DNA of 64,000 nucleotides. It comes from Echiichthys vipera (taxonomy: Eukaryota; Chordata; Actinopteri; Perciformes; Trachinidae). Of the stretch, positions 44,401 to 57,264 are shown piece after piece; the stretch's first letter is position 1; every line of letters begins with the position of its first letter. The notes beneath the pieces were generated by a model that made no database searches, was not told the origin of the DNA, and saw only the letters and a list, made by a program, of their open reading frames with translations. Location of the stretch: contig OY829645.1 in the NCBI GenBank assembly GCA_963691815.1, positions 12,898,556 through 12,962,555 on the forward strand. The letters run 5' to 3'. A program made the translations under genes and the position numbers.

Positions 44401-45278
44401 AGGCATTCTAACATCTTAGCATGAGACTGTTTTGTCATGTCCACAGCTGCACACAACACATCATCACTAATGTGTCCCTGGCACAAGCTCTAGAGTCAAG
44501 AGGTCCAGCTGAGAGATGACTTAAAATGATGGCATCATTAGCTCAGTGCTACTAGGCAGCGTGATGGCAATACGAGGGGATTCAGGGTGGCACTGCGGGG
44601 TGGAGGGCCAAAAATAACACACATACATAAGTAAATTTCCTCCTCCTCTCAGCCAACGGACACACGATAAGCTCTCCATCTAGCACTTCACGTTGTGTCT
44701 GCCAACGGACACTCAGCCCTCACCAAATAAATTCAGTTGTGTCCAAGACAGATGTTGAAATCCAAGGTTAACAGTGTTTGTGTTGCTTCATGAAATATGT
44801 GCTTCTGTTTCAAGTCCATCCAAAATGAAGATTAAGTTAGAGAGGGAACTCAGACAGAATGTGTAATTTCATTCAAATGCACATTAACTTTGAGACAGCT
44901 AATGAAAGAAATGGAAACACAGAGACAATTTCAATTGGTGCGAGTTTAAGCGGGTGGAGATAGTTGCCAAGGAGATAAGTCCTGTGAGCATGAGGTGTGA
45001 CTTCTGCGTCACTGACTGTTTTTTTTCTCATATAGTATTCCTCTCAATATATCTCAGTCCTTCATTCCTGCAACGTAAGACATGCTCCAGCACCAACACA
45101 TCATCACTGAGGAGACGTTGGTGGGAGCTTCGCCCATTTTCCTTTTTCCAAGATCACCATCAAAGTCGTGGCTTCTCATGTGATGAGTGGAGGAAAATAT
45201 TTCTGACTCTCACCAAATACCTCTCCCTGGTTTTCACAGCTAGTCAGCAAGTGTAAGGATGTTCTATCAGCACATGCC
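41459..45278. other. TE-poor non-coding DNA
   Basis: Apart from short CA and A runs (42180, 42523) nothing was recognised. No exon with a domain. Several AT-rich stretches such as 43380-43520 have a look of constrained non-coding sequence, but that needs alignment. Confidence 0.45.
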
Positions 45279-45355
45279 ACACACACACACACACACACAC
45301 AAAAACACACACACACACACAGAGAGAGAGAGACACACACACACACACACACACA
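45279..45355. repeat. (CA)n/(GA)n compound microsatellite
   Basis: CA tracts with a central AGAGAGAGAG. Confidence 0.97.
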
Positions 45356-48300
45356 GGAGGAGAGTGACATTTGAGCTTTATGTGGCATGTCACTATTTCC
45401 CTAAATCAGCCATGGAAGCCATAGTTTGTGGTGCATGGATCAGGGTGACATTTAGAGATACTACTTCAATTAGTGGATGAATTTTCAACATGCAATAGCA
45501 TGCATAAATACATCCTTGTCCTCCCCCGCTGTCCGGTGCTGCAGAGTTACGCAAGAAAGGACACAAACTCATTTGATACTAGTGCAGTGACAGAATTAAT
45601 GAAAGAAAACATCCAGCATTAAAACAGCATAACATGAAAATCAATATAATATCAATGAAATATGATTCAAATGCTTTTCTTTAGTACAAACCAGTCGTTT
45701 TCTATTTATCATTGCTAATAGATTATTTAAATAATTTGGGTCATTTCATGTTTTGTCAAACTGCATGCATGTTTGGACCAACACATCCTCAAACCTAAAT
45801 GAGGTTGTTTGCCAATGACTCCCAAAACAACATACAAGACCATTGGAGAGCACCAGCATAAGACGCACATTGTGAAACGGTTGCACTTTTATACACATGA
45901 TTAAAACTGTGAATTGAAACAAAACTACTTGGTTAGGAAAGGATAATGGTTTGGGCTAAATTAAGTAGGTTTGTTAATATAAAGCTGCAGTACGTAAAAA
46001 AGCAAAAATGAATTGTGATTGACAAAAGTCTCCTCTCACAGGCTAGATTTTCTAAAGCCTGAAAACAGAGCCAAGAGGGGATGCAGAAGTCTAGTGTTCT
46101 CTTGAATTACAATATGATGAAATATTATTACGTTATTATTTACACCCAACATCACCAAAATAAACTGCCTTGCCCCACATTTAAGTTACGCAAGTTGCGG
46201 ATGTTACCCAAGTTAAATGTCTAAAGATTTAATCCATTTGTTTATCTAAAATTCCCTCTGAAAATGACAGTTTTTGCAATTTTCTGGCCATTTTTAAACA
46301 TGAACTAATCAGATTTTATGAGCCACATTTTCAAAACACAAGAAAGTTTGCAACGCTGCATTTTTACATTTTTTGAATTATGAATTATTATTGATTGTGA
46401 ACAAACATGCACAGTAACAGAAAATATGAAGATGCTACAAATTACAAGGAGAGGACAGGAAACAAAGGCCACATGACAGGAAGGGTAGCAGTAGAGAGCC
46501 GCATTAAGAGGCTGCACACACACACACGCTCACACAAACACACACACACAGGACATCAAATGTCAAACACTGCTGCTCCCTTCTCCCCATGATTTGAACC
46601 CCGATGCAGAAAACTCAGTTCAGAGAGACAAATATCCCCATCAATTCTCCTCCAATCTAATGGAGCGAGCCTCGGAGACATCGTAACCACTCATGCCTCC
46701 CTCCCTTATCATTCACAACACCTTCCTGCCTGGCAAATGTCAGCGTGTCATAGCCTAACCAGTCTCTGCAGTGCATGTGTGTAACGTGTGTTGTACTGTA
46801 TGTGTGTATTTGGGTGTGTGAGTAAGTAGGGGGCATTTAGACATCTGAGTGTGAGATGGATTGAAGCGGTGATGTGGAGGCAGCAGGGGTAGAGAGGACA
46901 GCTACGAAACGTCTCCCTCTGCCCGTATTAGTCAAAGCAATTAAATCTATCATCCTCCACTCCTCTCCTCGTCCCCTCAACTCAGTTGTCATTCTGTCCC
47001 GAAGAGTGTGATGGATGGACTCCACTTGCAGTTTATTTCAACTTCATGAAAGAAACAGTCCTGGGTAAAAAAAAATTGTAAAAAAATGCTTTGGAGAAAT
47101 TGTTTGTATGAACTTATGTGGAGTACCAGACGAGCAGGGTTTAGCACAGAAGTATTTGTCAGAGCGGGGGCTGGTGTGAGAGTATGTATACTGTAACCTA
47201 TTGGGCAACCTTTTCAGACCCTGTAGACTAGGAAGTGATCGAGCAGTTCTGGGTGGTTTGGAGAACGAAAATTAGCAAAACAGTCCAGGAACGTGATTTT
47301 ATACAATATAATATATAATATATACAATATAAATACACTAAAGAAATGCCAAAAATACAAGATCAAAGGAAACTCACTGGCAGAAATGTGAGTCCCGAAC
47401 CCACAGACAGAAGGCAAAAAAAAAATCCATATAATAGCTTTAAATACTTCCTGGTCAGATTACATTGCTAATAGCAAGGGTCAAGTTAAACAAATAATTA
47501 AAGCTATTCAAAATTTAAGTAACACCTGTCCTCCCATAAAGGCCATAAGTTGTTAAATAACTCTACAACATACTATTTAGATTGAGGAGTTCATTTTAAT
47601 AAAATACAAAACAAAGTACAAAAAAACCCAACAACAACTTTGCTTCCTCCTCCATTGCAAGGTCCCACTTGGTACAGTCCATATAGCTAACATCTGGAGC
47701 AAGGGGCATTCATGTGCACATAAGAGCACCATCGTTTACCAGGAAGTGGACCTCTGAGATCAGAAGTTAAAGCAAATAAGAAACAATAAAATACATACTT
47801 GAATGAAAACAAACAGAACTATAACTTGCTCGGAATGTATTAATCAACTAAAGTGGAACTTATGTTTAAAGATGATAAACAAATGCCACGTAACACAAAA
47901 CCAATTATCAATATTTCAAAACTAATAAATAAATCAGTTTTTCAATAGACTGGTGAGAAAGAGAGCGTATCTCCCTCACACTACCCATCATAAATAAAGG
48001 TCAAAGTAGCTTCAAACACTTTTGTATTAACAATGGAGCACATCACTACATGTACATGTATTTGAAAGAGGTCAGTCATAGTTACGAACCCACAGAAAAT
48101 GAACACCTGACTCTGCAGTTCCTCTCAGGTCCTTGTTTTTTAAATTTTTTTTGGTTCGACTCTTCATTTGTGGGTACAGCAGACAGCAGTTATCAGGGAA
48201 AAAAAGACTCTAAATAGCCACTGTACACTGTTTGCTCTGCACGAAGCAGCAGAAGGACAAAGTTAGAGACCAGCTGGGGAATATAGAGAAGCTTTTAGCC

Positions 48301-49971
48301 ACTAGTTTTTTGTTTTTTTCGGGAGCTGGTGAATAAGTTGATATAAAAGGAGAGTAAATATAGGGCTTATTTAGGAATTCCTTAGATGACACAAACATGA
48401 CTCAGAATAAATGCTAATGTTTCTCTGGACCTACTGGGCCAACAAGTTCCTCATCAATTTGATTATAACATGTCAGTGTTGTGTTCAAGGGGCCAAAAAC
48501 ATGCAACTGCAGATATGAAAAGGCAGAAAGAAATGACTAGTATTTATTTTGTAAATTACAGGTCAAATACATTTAGTAATTTATAATATATTGATATGTT
48601 TTAAAGTAAAACTGAGCCTAACTACTGTACATTAAAATTGATAGTAATAATATAATAATAATACATTTCTATATATATTTTTAGCTAAATTTAATCCAGA
48701 TTTCAGAATAGCTTTTTTCTTTTCAATGAGTGGTAGCACAGTTTGAACTTAAACGTCAAGATTTACTTTGACCTACATCTTGACAGAGGTCAGCAACCTT
48801 TCCTGAAACAAAGCTCACCTCCACTAGCATCTTTTAAAACCTGAGACATTTATATAAAATCTATAAAATGAAACAGTAACTTTCAGGGGAAGCACGTTAT
48901 AATGCCAAACATTTAATGATTGTTTAACTGACTCAATTAAACACAAAACAAGATGCATCATGATCAATTTGGTTTCCCATGTTGGCTAATCAGTTTGCTG
49001 GAGAAAACACTAAAATAATTTCCCACCAGGAAGTCTTCAATTGAAATGAAATGCATCACACACTCAGTGACTGTACCAGTATAACTAAGAAGTTATATAT
49101 CAGAACAACAAAAGATCCAAGGTTTTCGTGGCAGTCAGTGAGTAATATCCTGGACATCATCACATGATGTCACTCATAGTCAATTAACAGTTGGGACGCT
49201 GTAACTGTCATGTTAATAATGTCCTCCAATCAATCATTAGAGGAAGTGTAGTGATAACGGCTCGTGTAATATCACATGGGAGGAGATTAAAGGTGAGCTA
49301 TGACCTTTCCAGGATTGCACACGCACCCAAAAAACTGCTGAGATTGGAGGACTCACTTCACTGCGTCTTAAAATATTCCTTCAGTGTCTCAACCTGACCA
49401 GAGAGAGAAGGGCAGAGAAGACATCGCTGCTGCTGCTGACATTTATCAGCTTGCTTTCACTGATTCCTATGGGCCTCTTGTTCCTGCTTGAAGCCCAATT
49501 TCAGTTTAAATTTGTGTGTTGACAAATCGCATCAGCTCAGACAAGACAACAGCGGAAAGGCAGTGCAGTTGTCTATTTCAACTATTCAGGTAAAAATGTT
49601 CGCACAGTTTTTGCTCGCTCTCTCTAAAAGGGGGAAAATTGCAAGTTTTCCATACAGGCAGAGAGACACCTTGGAGGGGAATTGGTCCTCTGGAGCGTAA
49701 CATAGGGTGACCAGTTGTCAAACACTGCCCCCCTGTGGTAAAATGAGTTGACTGTGCAGAAGGTTCTATGTTAATGCCTGTTTAAAAACCTTTAAAGCAG
49801 TTTCCCCCTTTATTACCTCTTAAGCAGCTTTACATTATCATATTACAAACGTTCCAACTCTTCACAGAAGTAAAACAAGGTTTTGTCTGAGTAAAATATT
49901 CGAATCCAAGATTAAAGGCTGCACCGTTTAACCAAATGGAAATATTCTTGATGTTTTTGGCACCTTTTTCA
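45356..49971. other. TE-poor non-coding DNA
   Basis: No gene. A small CA tract at 46515-46552. Text at about 45980-46180 (aaagctgcagtacgtaaaaa) may be an old MITE; not secure. AT-rich throughout. Confidence 0.45.
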
Positions 49972-50100
49972 CAGAGGTGGAATGTAACTAATCGCATTTT
50001 CTCATGTACTAATCCATTACATTGCACACAGGAATATTGTACTTTTCACTTTAGTTACCTGTTACAAATTTAGATTTTTGCACACAAAACAGGAAACCAT
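49972..50100. mobile_element. MITE-like teleost repeat fragment
   Basis: cagaggtggaatgtaactaa, then ttttctcatgtactaatcca and attgtacttttcactttagt resemble a frequent teleost repeat rich in 'agtact/ttactt'. Only one end. Confidence 0.4.
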
Positions 50101-50389
50101 TTTGATTGTTCAAGTCATTTTTCATGTAAAACATTTTACTGTTCCAGCTTCTCGAGTGTGATTATTTTCTAATTTTCCCTTTAATAATTGTGATAATTGT
50201 GATGTACGAGGAAAAATGTTGACAAACCACACATTGTGAGGGTGTCACTTTGGACTCTGTGTAATTGTGACACCATTTGAAGCCGTGCTAGTGGCAGCCT
50301 ATCGTAGCAGCTCCAGGTACTTTGTACTTTTTACTAGGTTTTTGTCGTGTTTTTAGCGTATTTCTTATTTATTATCTGTACCCCGCGCT

Positions 50390-51818
50390 GTGGATACACA
50401 CTGTCCACACATCAAGATGTTTATCATATGGTTTGGATATCTCTTAGTTAGCTTTTTCGTGCTTTGGTCTCTCCTGGTGACTGGAAGCCGTGCCTGCCCT
50501 ACAGCCGGCATTGTTTACAGTCGCGACCAGCTGATCGCCCTGGGGCCCCAAACCCCCTTCGTCGGGGAGAGACCCACAGTACCGAAGGAACTAAGGAGGA
50601 GACGGCGAGGCTGCAGAGCAGGAGCTAAACAGAGGAGGAAGTTTAAACCCTGCATCTCGGCAGTTATTACTGGAAACGTAAGGTCCCTGGCAAATAAGAT
50701 GGACGATCTGGAAGCGCTCGTCAGGACGCAGCGGGAATACAGAGAGTTTAGTATCATGTGTTTCACGGAAACGTGGCTACACGACCAGATACCGGACTCA
50801 AACGCCACCATCCCCGGCTTCCATACGGTCCGAGCCGACAGAGACTGCGAGCGGCAAGAAGAAAGGAGGAGGACTCTCCGTGCTCGTCAACAACAGGTGG
50901 TGTCACCCCGGGCACATCTCCGTGAAAGACCGGTTTTGCAGCCCGGACATCGAGCTCATTGCCATCGGACTGCGTCCTTATTATCTGCCATGGGAGTTTA
51001 CCAGCGGCATTGCCATTACTGTTTACATTCCGCCGTCTGGAAATGCAGACGCAGCGTGTGACGTCATCAGCGCTGCGACCGCGGCATTACAGGTGAAACA
51101 CCCCGGAGCATTAGTCATCATTACAGGTGACTTCAACCAAGTCTCTCTCTCATCCACTCTCCCAACGTTTCCCCAGTTTGTCAAATGCACAACAAGGGAC
51201 AATAAAACCATAGATCTGCTGTATGCAAACGTTAAAGAGGCATACAGCTCCACTGCCCTCCCTCCCCTGGGAAGGTCAGACCACAACCTCGTCCTGCTCT
51301 CCCCATCATACACGCCTGTGGTTCAGCAGCAACCAGTGACAGTAAGAACTGTGAGGAAATGGTCTCCTGAGGCCATGGAGTCACTGCAGGGTGCTCTAGA
51401 AGCCACTGACTGGGATGCACTGTACAAACCACACGGTGAGGACATTGATGGCATTACTGATTGCGTCTCTGATTACATTGGGTTCTGCATTGACAACACC
51501 ATCCCCAGTAAAGAGGTCCGCTGCTACAAACCATGGGTTACCAGCAACCTGATGGCCCTACTCAACGAGAAAAAGAGGGCCTTCAGGTCAGGGGACCGTG
51601 CAGAGCTCAAGCATGTTCAGAGAGAACTTAAACACAGTATCAGGGAGAGTAAGGAAAACTACAGGAGAAAACTGGAATGCAAACTGGAGAACAATAACAC
51701 CAGGGATGTCTGGAAGGGGATGAGTGAGAACACCGGCTTCCAGAGGAGAGGAGGAGGAACAGCAGAGGGAAATGAACAACGTGCGAACGAGTTTAACCTG
51801 TTTTTTCAACAGGTTTGA
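50390..51818 (+). pseudogene. Rex1 endonuclease
   Basis: Two frames (50390-50860 and 50880-51818) joined by a frameshift in a purine-rich run. Blocks: GNVRSLANKMDDLEALVRTQ, IMCFTETWLHDQIPDSNATI (catalytic Glu), LIAIGLRPYYLPWEF, VIITGDFNQVSLSSTLP (G-D-F-N), TRDNKTIDLLYANVKEAY and GRSDHNLVLLSP (catalytic S-D-H). After that a helical linker NEKKRAFRSGDRAELKHVQR and KHSIRESKENYRRKLE leads to RT. All catalytic residues are present. The hydrophobic stretch near the first ATG is probably not a signal peptide but 5' UTR read-through. Confidence 0.8.
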
Positions 51819-53581
51819 CCCCAGCTCCCCCAGCAGCCCCCCTGCTGTTCCTCCGAGCAACTACCTCTTCTCACAACCCCCCCACAGCTCTACACCAGCC
51901 CCACAAAACCCACCCCAACCCCCGCAGCAGACACCAGGTTCCACCACCTCCTGCCCCCCCTACCCCACCCCCCACCTCCCTGCTGGCCCCCACCACAGTC
52001 CGTCTCACACACCCCTCCCCCATGACCCTCGCACATCCCCCACTGCTATCTACAAACTTCTGCAGCAGTCACTACTCTGCACTACCTCCCACCCCCCAGT
52101 CTGGTCTCAACATCACAGCCAGCCAGGTGAGGAGAGAACTGGAGAAGCTCAGTCAGAGAAAAGCCGCCGGACCGGACCGCATCAGCCCTCGCATGCTGAA
52201 GGCCTGTGCCGGCAAGCTCTGCGAAGTTCTCCAGCACCTCTTTAACCTGAGCCTCCACCTTCAGTGAGTGCCAGTGCTCTGGAAAACATCCTGCCTTGTT
52301 CCAGTGCCCAAAAAAGGACATCCTGTGGCACTGGATGACTACAGGCCGATTGCACTGACCTCTCACATTATGAAGGTCATGGAGAGGCTGGTTATTGCAC
52401 ACCTCAGACCCCTAGTGTGCCCATCACAGGACCCCCTACAATTTGCATATCAGCCCCATGTTGGGGTTGATGATGCACTCATCTACCTGCTGCAGGAAGC
52501 CTACGCCTTCCTCCCTGGATAGACCCAACACAGCTGTCCGCGTCATGTTCTTCGACTTCTCCAGCGTCTTTAACACAATCCAGCCCAAGCTGCTGAAGGC
52601 CAAACTGGAGAACATGCGTGTCGATTCTGCTCTTGTCACATGAGTAAATGACTATCTGACGGGCAGGCCGCAGTATGTGAGATTACAAAACTGTGTGTCT
52701 GACCCCCTGATCAGTAACATCTGCGCCCCCCAGGGAACTGTGCTGTCGCCCTTCCTCTTCACCACCCACACTACAGATTTTAAGTACCGCACTGAGTCGT
52801 GTCATCTGCAGAAATTTTCTGATGACACGGCCATTGTGGGGCGTGTAGAGGGTGGAAGGGAGGATGAGTACAGGGACCTGGTCGGCAATTTTGTCAAGTG
52901 GTGTGAGGAGAACCACCTGCAGCTGAACGTGGCAAAGACGAAAGAGATGGTGGTGGACTTTAGGAGGAACAAGCCCCCGCCCTCTCCAGTCTGCATTGGT
53001 GGGACGGACATAAACATTGTGGACTCCTACAAGTACCTGGGTGTGGTGCTGGACAACAAACTGGAGTGGACCACAAACACACAGGCAGTCTACTAGAAGG
53101 GCCTGAGCCGGCTTTACTTCCTGAGGAGGCTCAGGTCCTTCAACATCTGCAACCGGATGTTTCAGATGTTCTATCAGTCTGTTGTCGCGAGCACCATCTT
53201 CTTCGCTGTGGTGTCCTGGGGTGCGGGCATCAAAGCAAAAGACGCGAACACACTGAATGAACTCATAAAGAAGGCAGGGTCTGTTGTTGGCTCTAAGCTT
53301 GTCACCCTGGAGGAGGTTGTGGAGCACAGGATGCTAGCAAAACTGCTGGTGATCATGGACAATGTCTCCCATCCCCTCCATAAAACCCTGGACAAGCTTC
53401 AGAGCAGCTTCAGCAGCAGACTCATCAACCCCGCTGCCTTAAGGAACGGCACAGGAAATCATTCCTACCTGCTGCCGTCAGACTTAACAATGCTGCACAA
53501 CAACGCTGAGCAACGCTCAGGGAATAAACTCACACTACTCAAAGTGATCACTGACATGCACCTTATTTCACTTGCACATTA
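51815..53581 (+). pseudogene. Rex1 reverse transcriptase and C-terminal region
   Basis: Pieces in order: VRRELEKLSQRKAAGPDRIS (52125), VPVLWKTSCLVPVPKKGHP after a TGA, DYRPIALTSHIMKVMERLVI, DPLQFAYQPHVGVDDALIYL, then after a frameshift VMFFDFSSVFNTIQPKLLKA, YLTGRPQYVRLQNC after another TGA, APQGTVLSPFLFTTH, FSDD at 52815-52826, NHLQLNVAKTKEMVVDFRRN, YKYLGVVLDNKLEW, a TAG, RLYFLRRLRSFNICN and WGAGIKAKDANTLNELIKKA. The frame from 53157 is open to the natural stop at 53580. Catalytic residues are intact apart from the interruptions. Confidence 0.85.
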
Positions 53582-53972
53582 AAATCCACATAGCACATTG
53601 TAATATAGTGTTTTATCTGCGATACTGTACTTCTATCTTATTAAATTTTATTGTTGTTCATATTTTGTATTTTATATTTTATCTTATTTTTAGTACTTCT
53701 GATTGCTCTGTACCGCTGCTACGATGACCTAATTTCCCCTCGGGGATAAATAAAGTTATCTATCTATCTATCTATCTATCTATATTTCTCAATGCCATAT
53801 TCTCTTTTTTTGTGTTAACTGGTGAAATAAGTAGTGGCATCTATGCATAGAAGATATGTTGTAAACAAGCTAGATTTAGTAAGAAAAAAACAGAGCAGTT
53901 GTGAAAGTATGACATGATATGATAACAGTCTGAGAGGATCATATTAGATTCAGTAGGGCATGCATGGATGGA

Positions 53973-54105
<133 letters not shown>

Positions 54106-54149
54106 GACACACAGTGTCTCGTCATTAAACACATTTTGGACTGAAAGCC

Positions 54150-54262
54150 CATTCTGCAGTGACCAAACCTCTCATCAGCAGAAAGAATAAAAAGGCTAGA
54201 CTTGCCTTTGCTGAGGAGCATGTTGTGTGGATAAAGGAGAACTGGTCCAAGATCCTTGGCCA
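54150..54262 (+). mobile_element. Tc1-like transposase fragment
   Basis: Reads KPLISRKNKKARLAFAEEH then VVWIKENWSKIL, the well-conserved stretch just before the first catalytic Asp of Tc1-like transposases ('LiSkKN.kaRL.FA..h'). The DDE core is not present; text departs after ENWSKIL. Confidence 0.75.
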
Positions 54263-54365
54263 CACAGTAATGTCTAAATCCCAGGTCAGACCAAAGATTT
54301 CCAAAGCAACACAACTGTTTTCGAACGTCGCAGGTGAAACTTGCAGTGGTTTGAACTGACCCGTC

Positions 54366-54473
54366 TCGGGAATCTAGCTGGCTGATGTTGTCGCCAGCTA
54401 TTCAAAAAAAATAATCCAATTTCCCCGTGTGGGATTAATAAAGTAATTCTTCTTCTTCTTCTTCTTCTTCTTC
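54366..54473 (+). mobile_element. LINE/SINE 3' tail with (CTT)n
   Basis: caatttccccgtgtgggatt and aataaagtaattc followed by nine CTT units (54447-54473). The 'ttccccgtgtgggattaataaagt' layout is a frequent 3' end of fish CR1/Rex1-type LINEs. Confidence 0.55.
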
Positions 54474-56367
54474 AATTGTCAAATCGCAGGCAGCTGGTTT
54501 TAGAACGTAACACACTTAGCAAAGTCCGCTGGTCAAGTCACTGACAAACTGTCAGCTGGTTGAAAATGCCACCATGGACGGAGGCTCAAAGACCGTGTGT
54601 GAGAGCGTGAGAAAAAGGGACAAAGAGGGCGAGAGAAAAAGAGAGAGAGAGAGGGTCGAGCAAGCAATACAATGAATAAGGAGAGTGAGTGCAGTAATCC
54701 AGAACAAAGCAGTGAATCAGGGAAATAAAACATTATTTTCTCTAGTGTAGCGAGTATCTCATTATCTCTGTCCTCATTTAAGTGTTCAGAAAGGTGCCCA
54801 TGAATAAAATGTATTATTATTATTATTATTGAAACATTGTTTAAATCTTGTCTTCTGACGCAGTGTTTACTGTTCTCTAATTTTGCTCACTGTTTTTTTC
54901 ACACAATAAAGGTTTTTGTTGAACATGCTAGGACAGCAGTGGTATAGCCACAGCGGATATTCTATCAAAGTATGGACGATAAAAAGTAACAGTATTTAAG
55001 AAAAAGATAGATATCCACTGTATATAACAAATGCTGTCACCAGGGGGTTCACTGGACAACCAGAGATAGAAATGTGTGTGACTTCCTCTCAGCTCTACTC
55101 TTACTGATCTGATGATTGTGCATTTAGAGCTTCCTCTGCAGAGAGACTTTATTCTGAGTGAACAAATATTTGTATAGATGCACAGGATGGGAAATGTAGA
55201 TAAGACCCCTTAATGAAATTTATTTTAAGGTGGTGGTGAAGCTGTAAGTGGAACAGGAAACTATATGGAGTCAAGACGCAAGTGGTGATAAAATGAAGCA
55301 AATGCTGTAGACCTGGATGTGATCATTAGGGATGTTACGTTCTCAAACAATCTGGTTATTTCGAATGGCTCTTTGGTAAGAATGAAAGGAAGCTAGTTGT
55401 ACTTGCCAGTTGTACTTGATAGCCGTTCTTTGTCTGTCTGACAGGGACAGCAGTAGCAGCAGCGGGCTGCAGGATGCATAGACAGCTGTTACACTGAAAA
55501 CACACTAAATATTCTTCTATTGCCACTTTTTACAATCATGTGTGACAGACAGGTGTGCATGCACAAAGCCTGATCAGTATTTGCATATAATAGTAACCCC
55601 TTACCTTCAAAATAAAGTATTAACAAAAGAATGTTAAGCCACTCTTGAACGGCTCTCAGAAAGGAACCATGAAAGTCATGAATTCCATACTCATGACTCA
55701 TGAGAGCCATTCTTTCCATAACAAGTGATGAATTTAGGTCAGAGAGACCTGTGACTAAAATTGACAGCCAACAGCAGCAGAGAGGAGACAGCAGCAACAT
55801 AAAAATCAGATTGGTTTAACTAAAACAGTAAACACCTATAATCTGCTGATTAAGAAGAAGAGGAGGAGTAAGCGAGAGAGAACTGTAAATTAATGAAGCA
55901 TAAAGGTAGTGTAGCCTGTGGAATCGGATGCAACACAGGAAAGAATTACTTCTGGGGTTCTTGTAGCCTTAGTTTTATTTGATGAACACAAATGGCTACC
56001 TTTATGACAGAGGACGTGTTCACAAAAAAGTAATTAAAGTAAAATAGCATAGAATACCATAAAATATGACAGTGGCCACGACTTCGAACAGAAAACACAA
56101 TCGGTTACACACATATTCCGTAACCCCACAGGTAGTTTCAAGTCACTTAATAATTAACCAAAAACACTTACATTCAACACACTTCACTTAGCGCGATGTC
56201 GACCTTCCCGACAGATTTCACCAGTCTTCATCTCTAGACGGAATAACTTTAGTTTAAAACAACATTTCTCACAATCAAAATCACACTGCATGGCGTTACA
56301 CTCGCTAGCATGTTTATGAAGTTGAACAGTATTACATCGATGACTCGCCCCCAAAATCCGTGGATAT
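54474..56367. other. No gene seen
   Basis: Non-coding. A GA-rich stretch at about 54610-54655 and ATT repeats at 54811-54829. The part from about 55920 may belong to the repeat that continues at 56368. Confidence 0.45.
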
Positions 56368-56690
56368 CAAAGGTATACAAAATCATCGGTTACAAATATC
56401 AACACGTACCTTTATATAAGGGTTTTATGCAGCAATATTTAACAGAATATGTCAGTTTTTTGGCTTCTTCACAAAATGGTATCATATTACCTTCTTCATG
56501 ACTGAATTCTCTCCGTGGTCCACATGCAAACAACACAAAGACCATAATGCGCAGTAACAAATCCCCAGGGTAAATGCTGTCCTCTAGTGACCATATTTTA
56601 GCACTGACTGTGGCGAAACACAACCGCCTTCACAGTTTTAACATAGTTTCTAACATAAAAATGGCACTATCAAAACAGCGAATAACATAT
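56368..56690. repeat. 320-bp repeat, copy 1
   Basis: Starts ggtatacaaaatcatcggtt and contains aacaaatccccagggtaaat then tagcactgactgtggcgaaa. The same order, with small indels, is found at 62386-62710 in the same orientation, about 6 kb away. Confidence 0.85.
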
Positions 56691-56814
56691 GAAATAAACT
56701 TTACATTTTTCATGTATTTAATAACCTTAGTGGAAGTAAATACATGTCTGGTTTCACCACCCAGTTACACACTCCCCTGCAGAAAGTCAACCCCCCCAGT
56801 GACTATAAAACGTG

Positions 56815-57250
56815 AACAGTTTCAAATACACAGGGATGTAGTGTTTGTTAAAGATCCTCCTGAGTTTCTCTGATACCCCGGCCACATACAGAATGACTAT
56901 GTTGTTTCTCTTGTTTTCTTTTTCTTTTCAACCACTCTGGTTTTCTTTTTGGAAGCAGGTTCCGTTTTCACAACGGTCCAGGTCGGGTAACCACAAGTTG
57001 TGAGGGCGACTCTCAGGTGCTTGGGTTGTTCCCCTTCTGCCTGTGAGCTGGTGGGTACGTTATCAGCTCTGTGTTGCATAACTCCAAACTTGCGTTCCAG
57101 GGGGTGGTGGGAGTAAAACAGTAGATATTAATCTGTGTGAGTGGGTTTTCTGTATACCCCAATGTGGAGGCTCATGTCATTCTCCATATAGACGTCACAG
57201 TCTAAGAAAGGAAATCTGTTGTTTCTTAGACTGTGAACAAGCACACACAA
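56815..57250 (-). pseudogene. Penelope-like RT, C-terminal part
   Basis: FPFLDCDVYMENDMSLHIGV then YRKPTHTD, a TAA, then YLLFYSHHPLEHKFGVMQHR, ADNVPTSSQAEGEQPKHLRV, TTCGYPTWTVVKTEP and VILYVAGVSEKLRRIFNKHY. These are the ordered C-terminal motifs of Penelope RTs (VYRKPTHTD, SHHPLEHK, YVxGVSEKLRRIF). One TAA and one frameshift break it. It stops at IPVYLK, before the linker to the endonuclease. Confidence 0.8.
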
Positions 57251-57264
57251 CACACCCACAAAAT

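Larger units (their letters stand above)
50270..53783 (+). mobile_element. Rex1: Rex1 LINE, near full length
   Basis: 5' UTR, endonuclease (50640-51400), linker, RT (52.1-53.1 kb), C-terminal region to 53580, 3' UTR and a (TCTA)n tail at 53757-53782 after cggggataaataaagttatc. Same family as the fragment at 2.6-3.5 kb. Damage is moderate: a frameshift near 50855, another before 51815, TGA at 52265 (probably from CGA), a frameshift near 52510, TGA at about 52641 (probably from TGG) and TAG at 53094. Most domain motifs are intact, so this is a fairly young loss. A long run of Pro/Ser codons (51820-52080) marks the linker between endonuclease and RT. Confidence 0.85.

Noticed and set aside
45279..45480. 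73-codon ORF starting in the CA/GA tract
   Set aside because: Mostly repeat-encoded, remainder without domain.
50390..50530. Hydrophobic N-terminus as a signal peptide of a host secreted protein
   Set aside because: It is followed in frame by Rex1 endonuclease and sits at the LINE 5' region.
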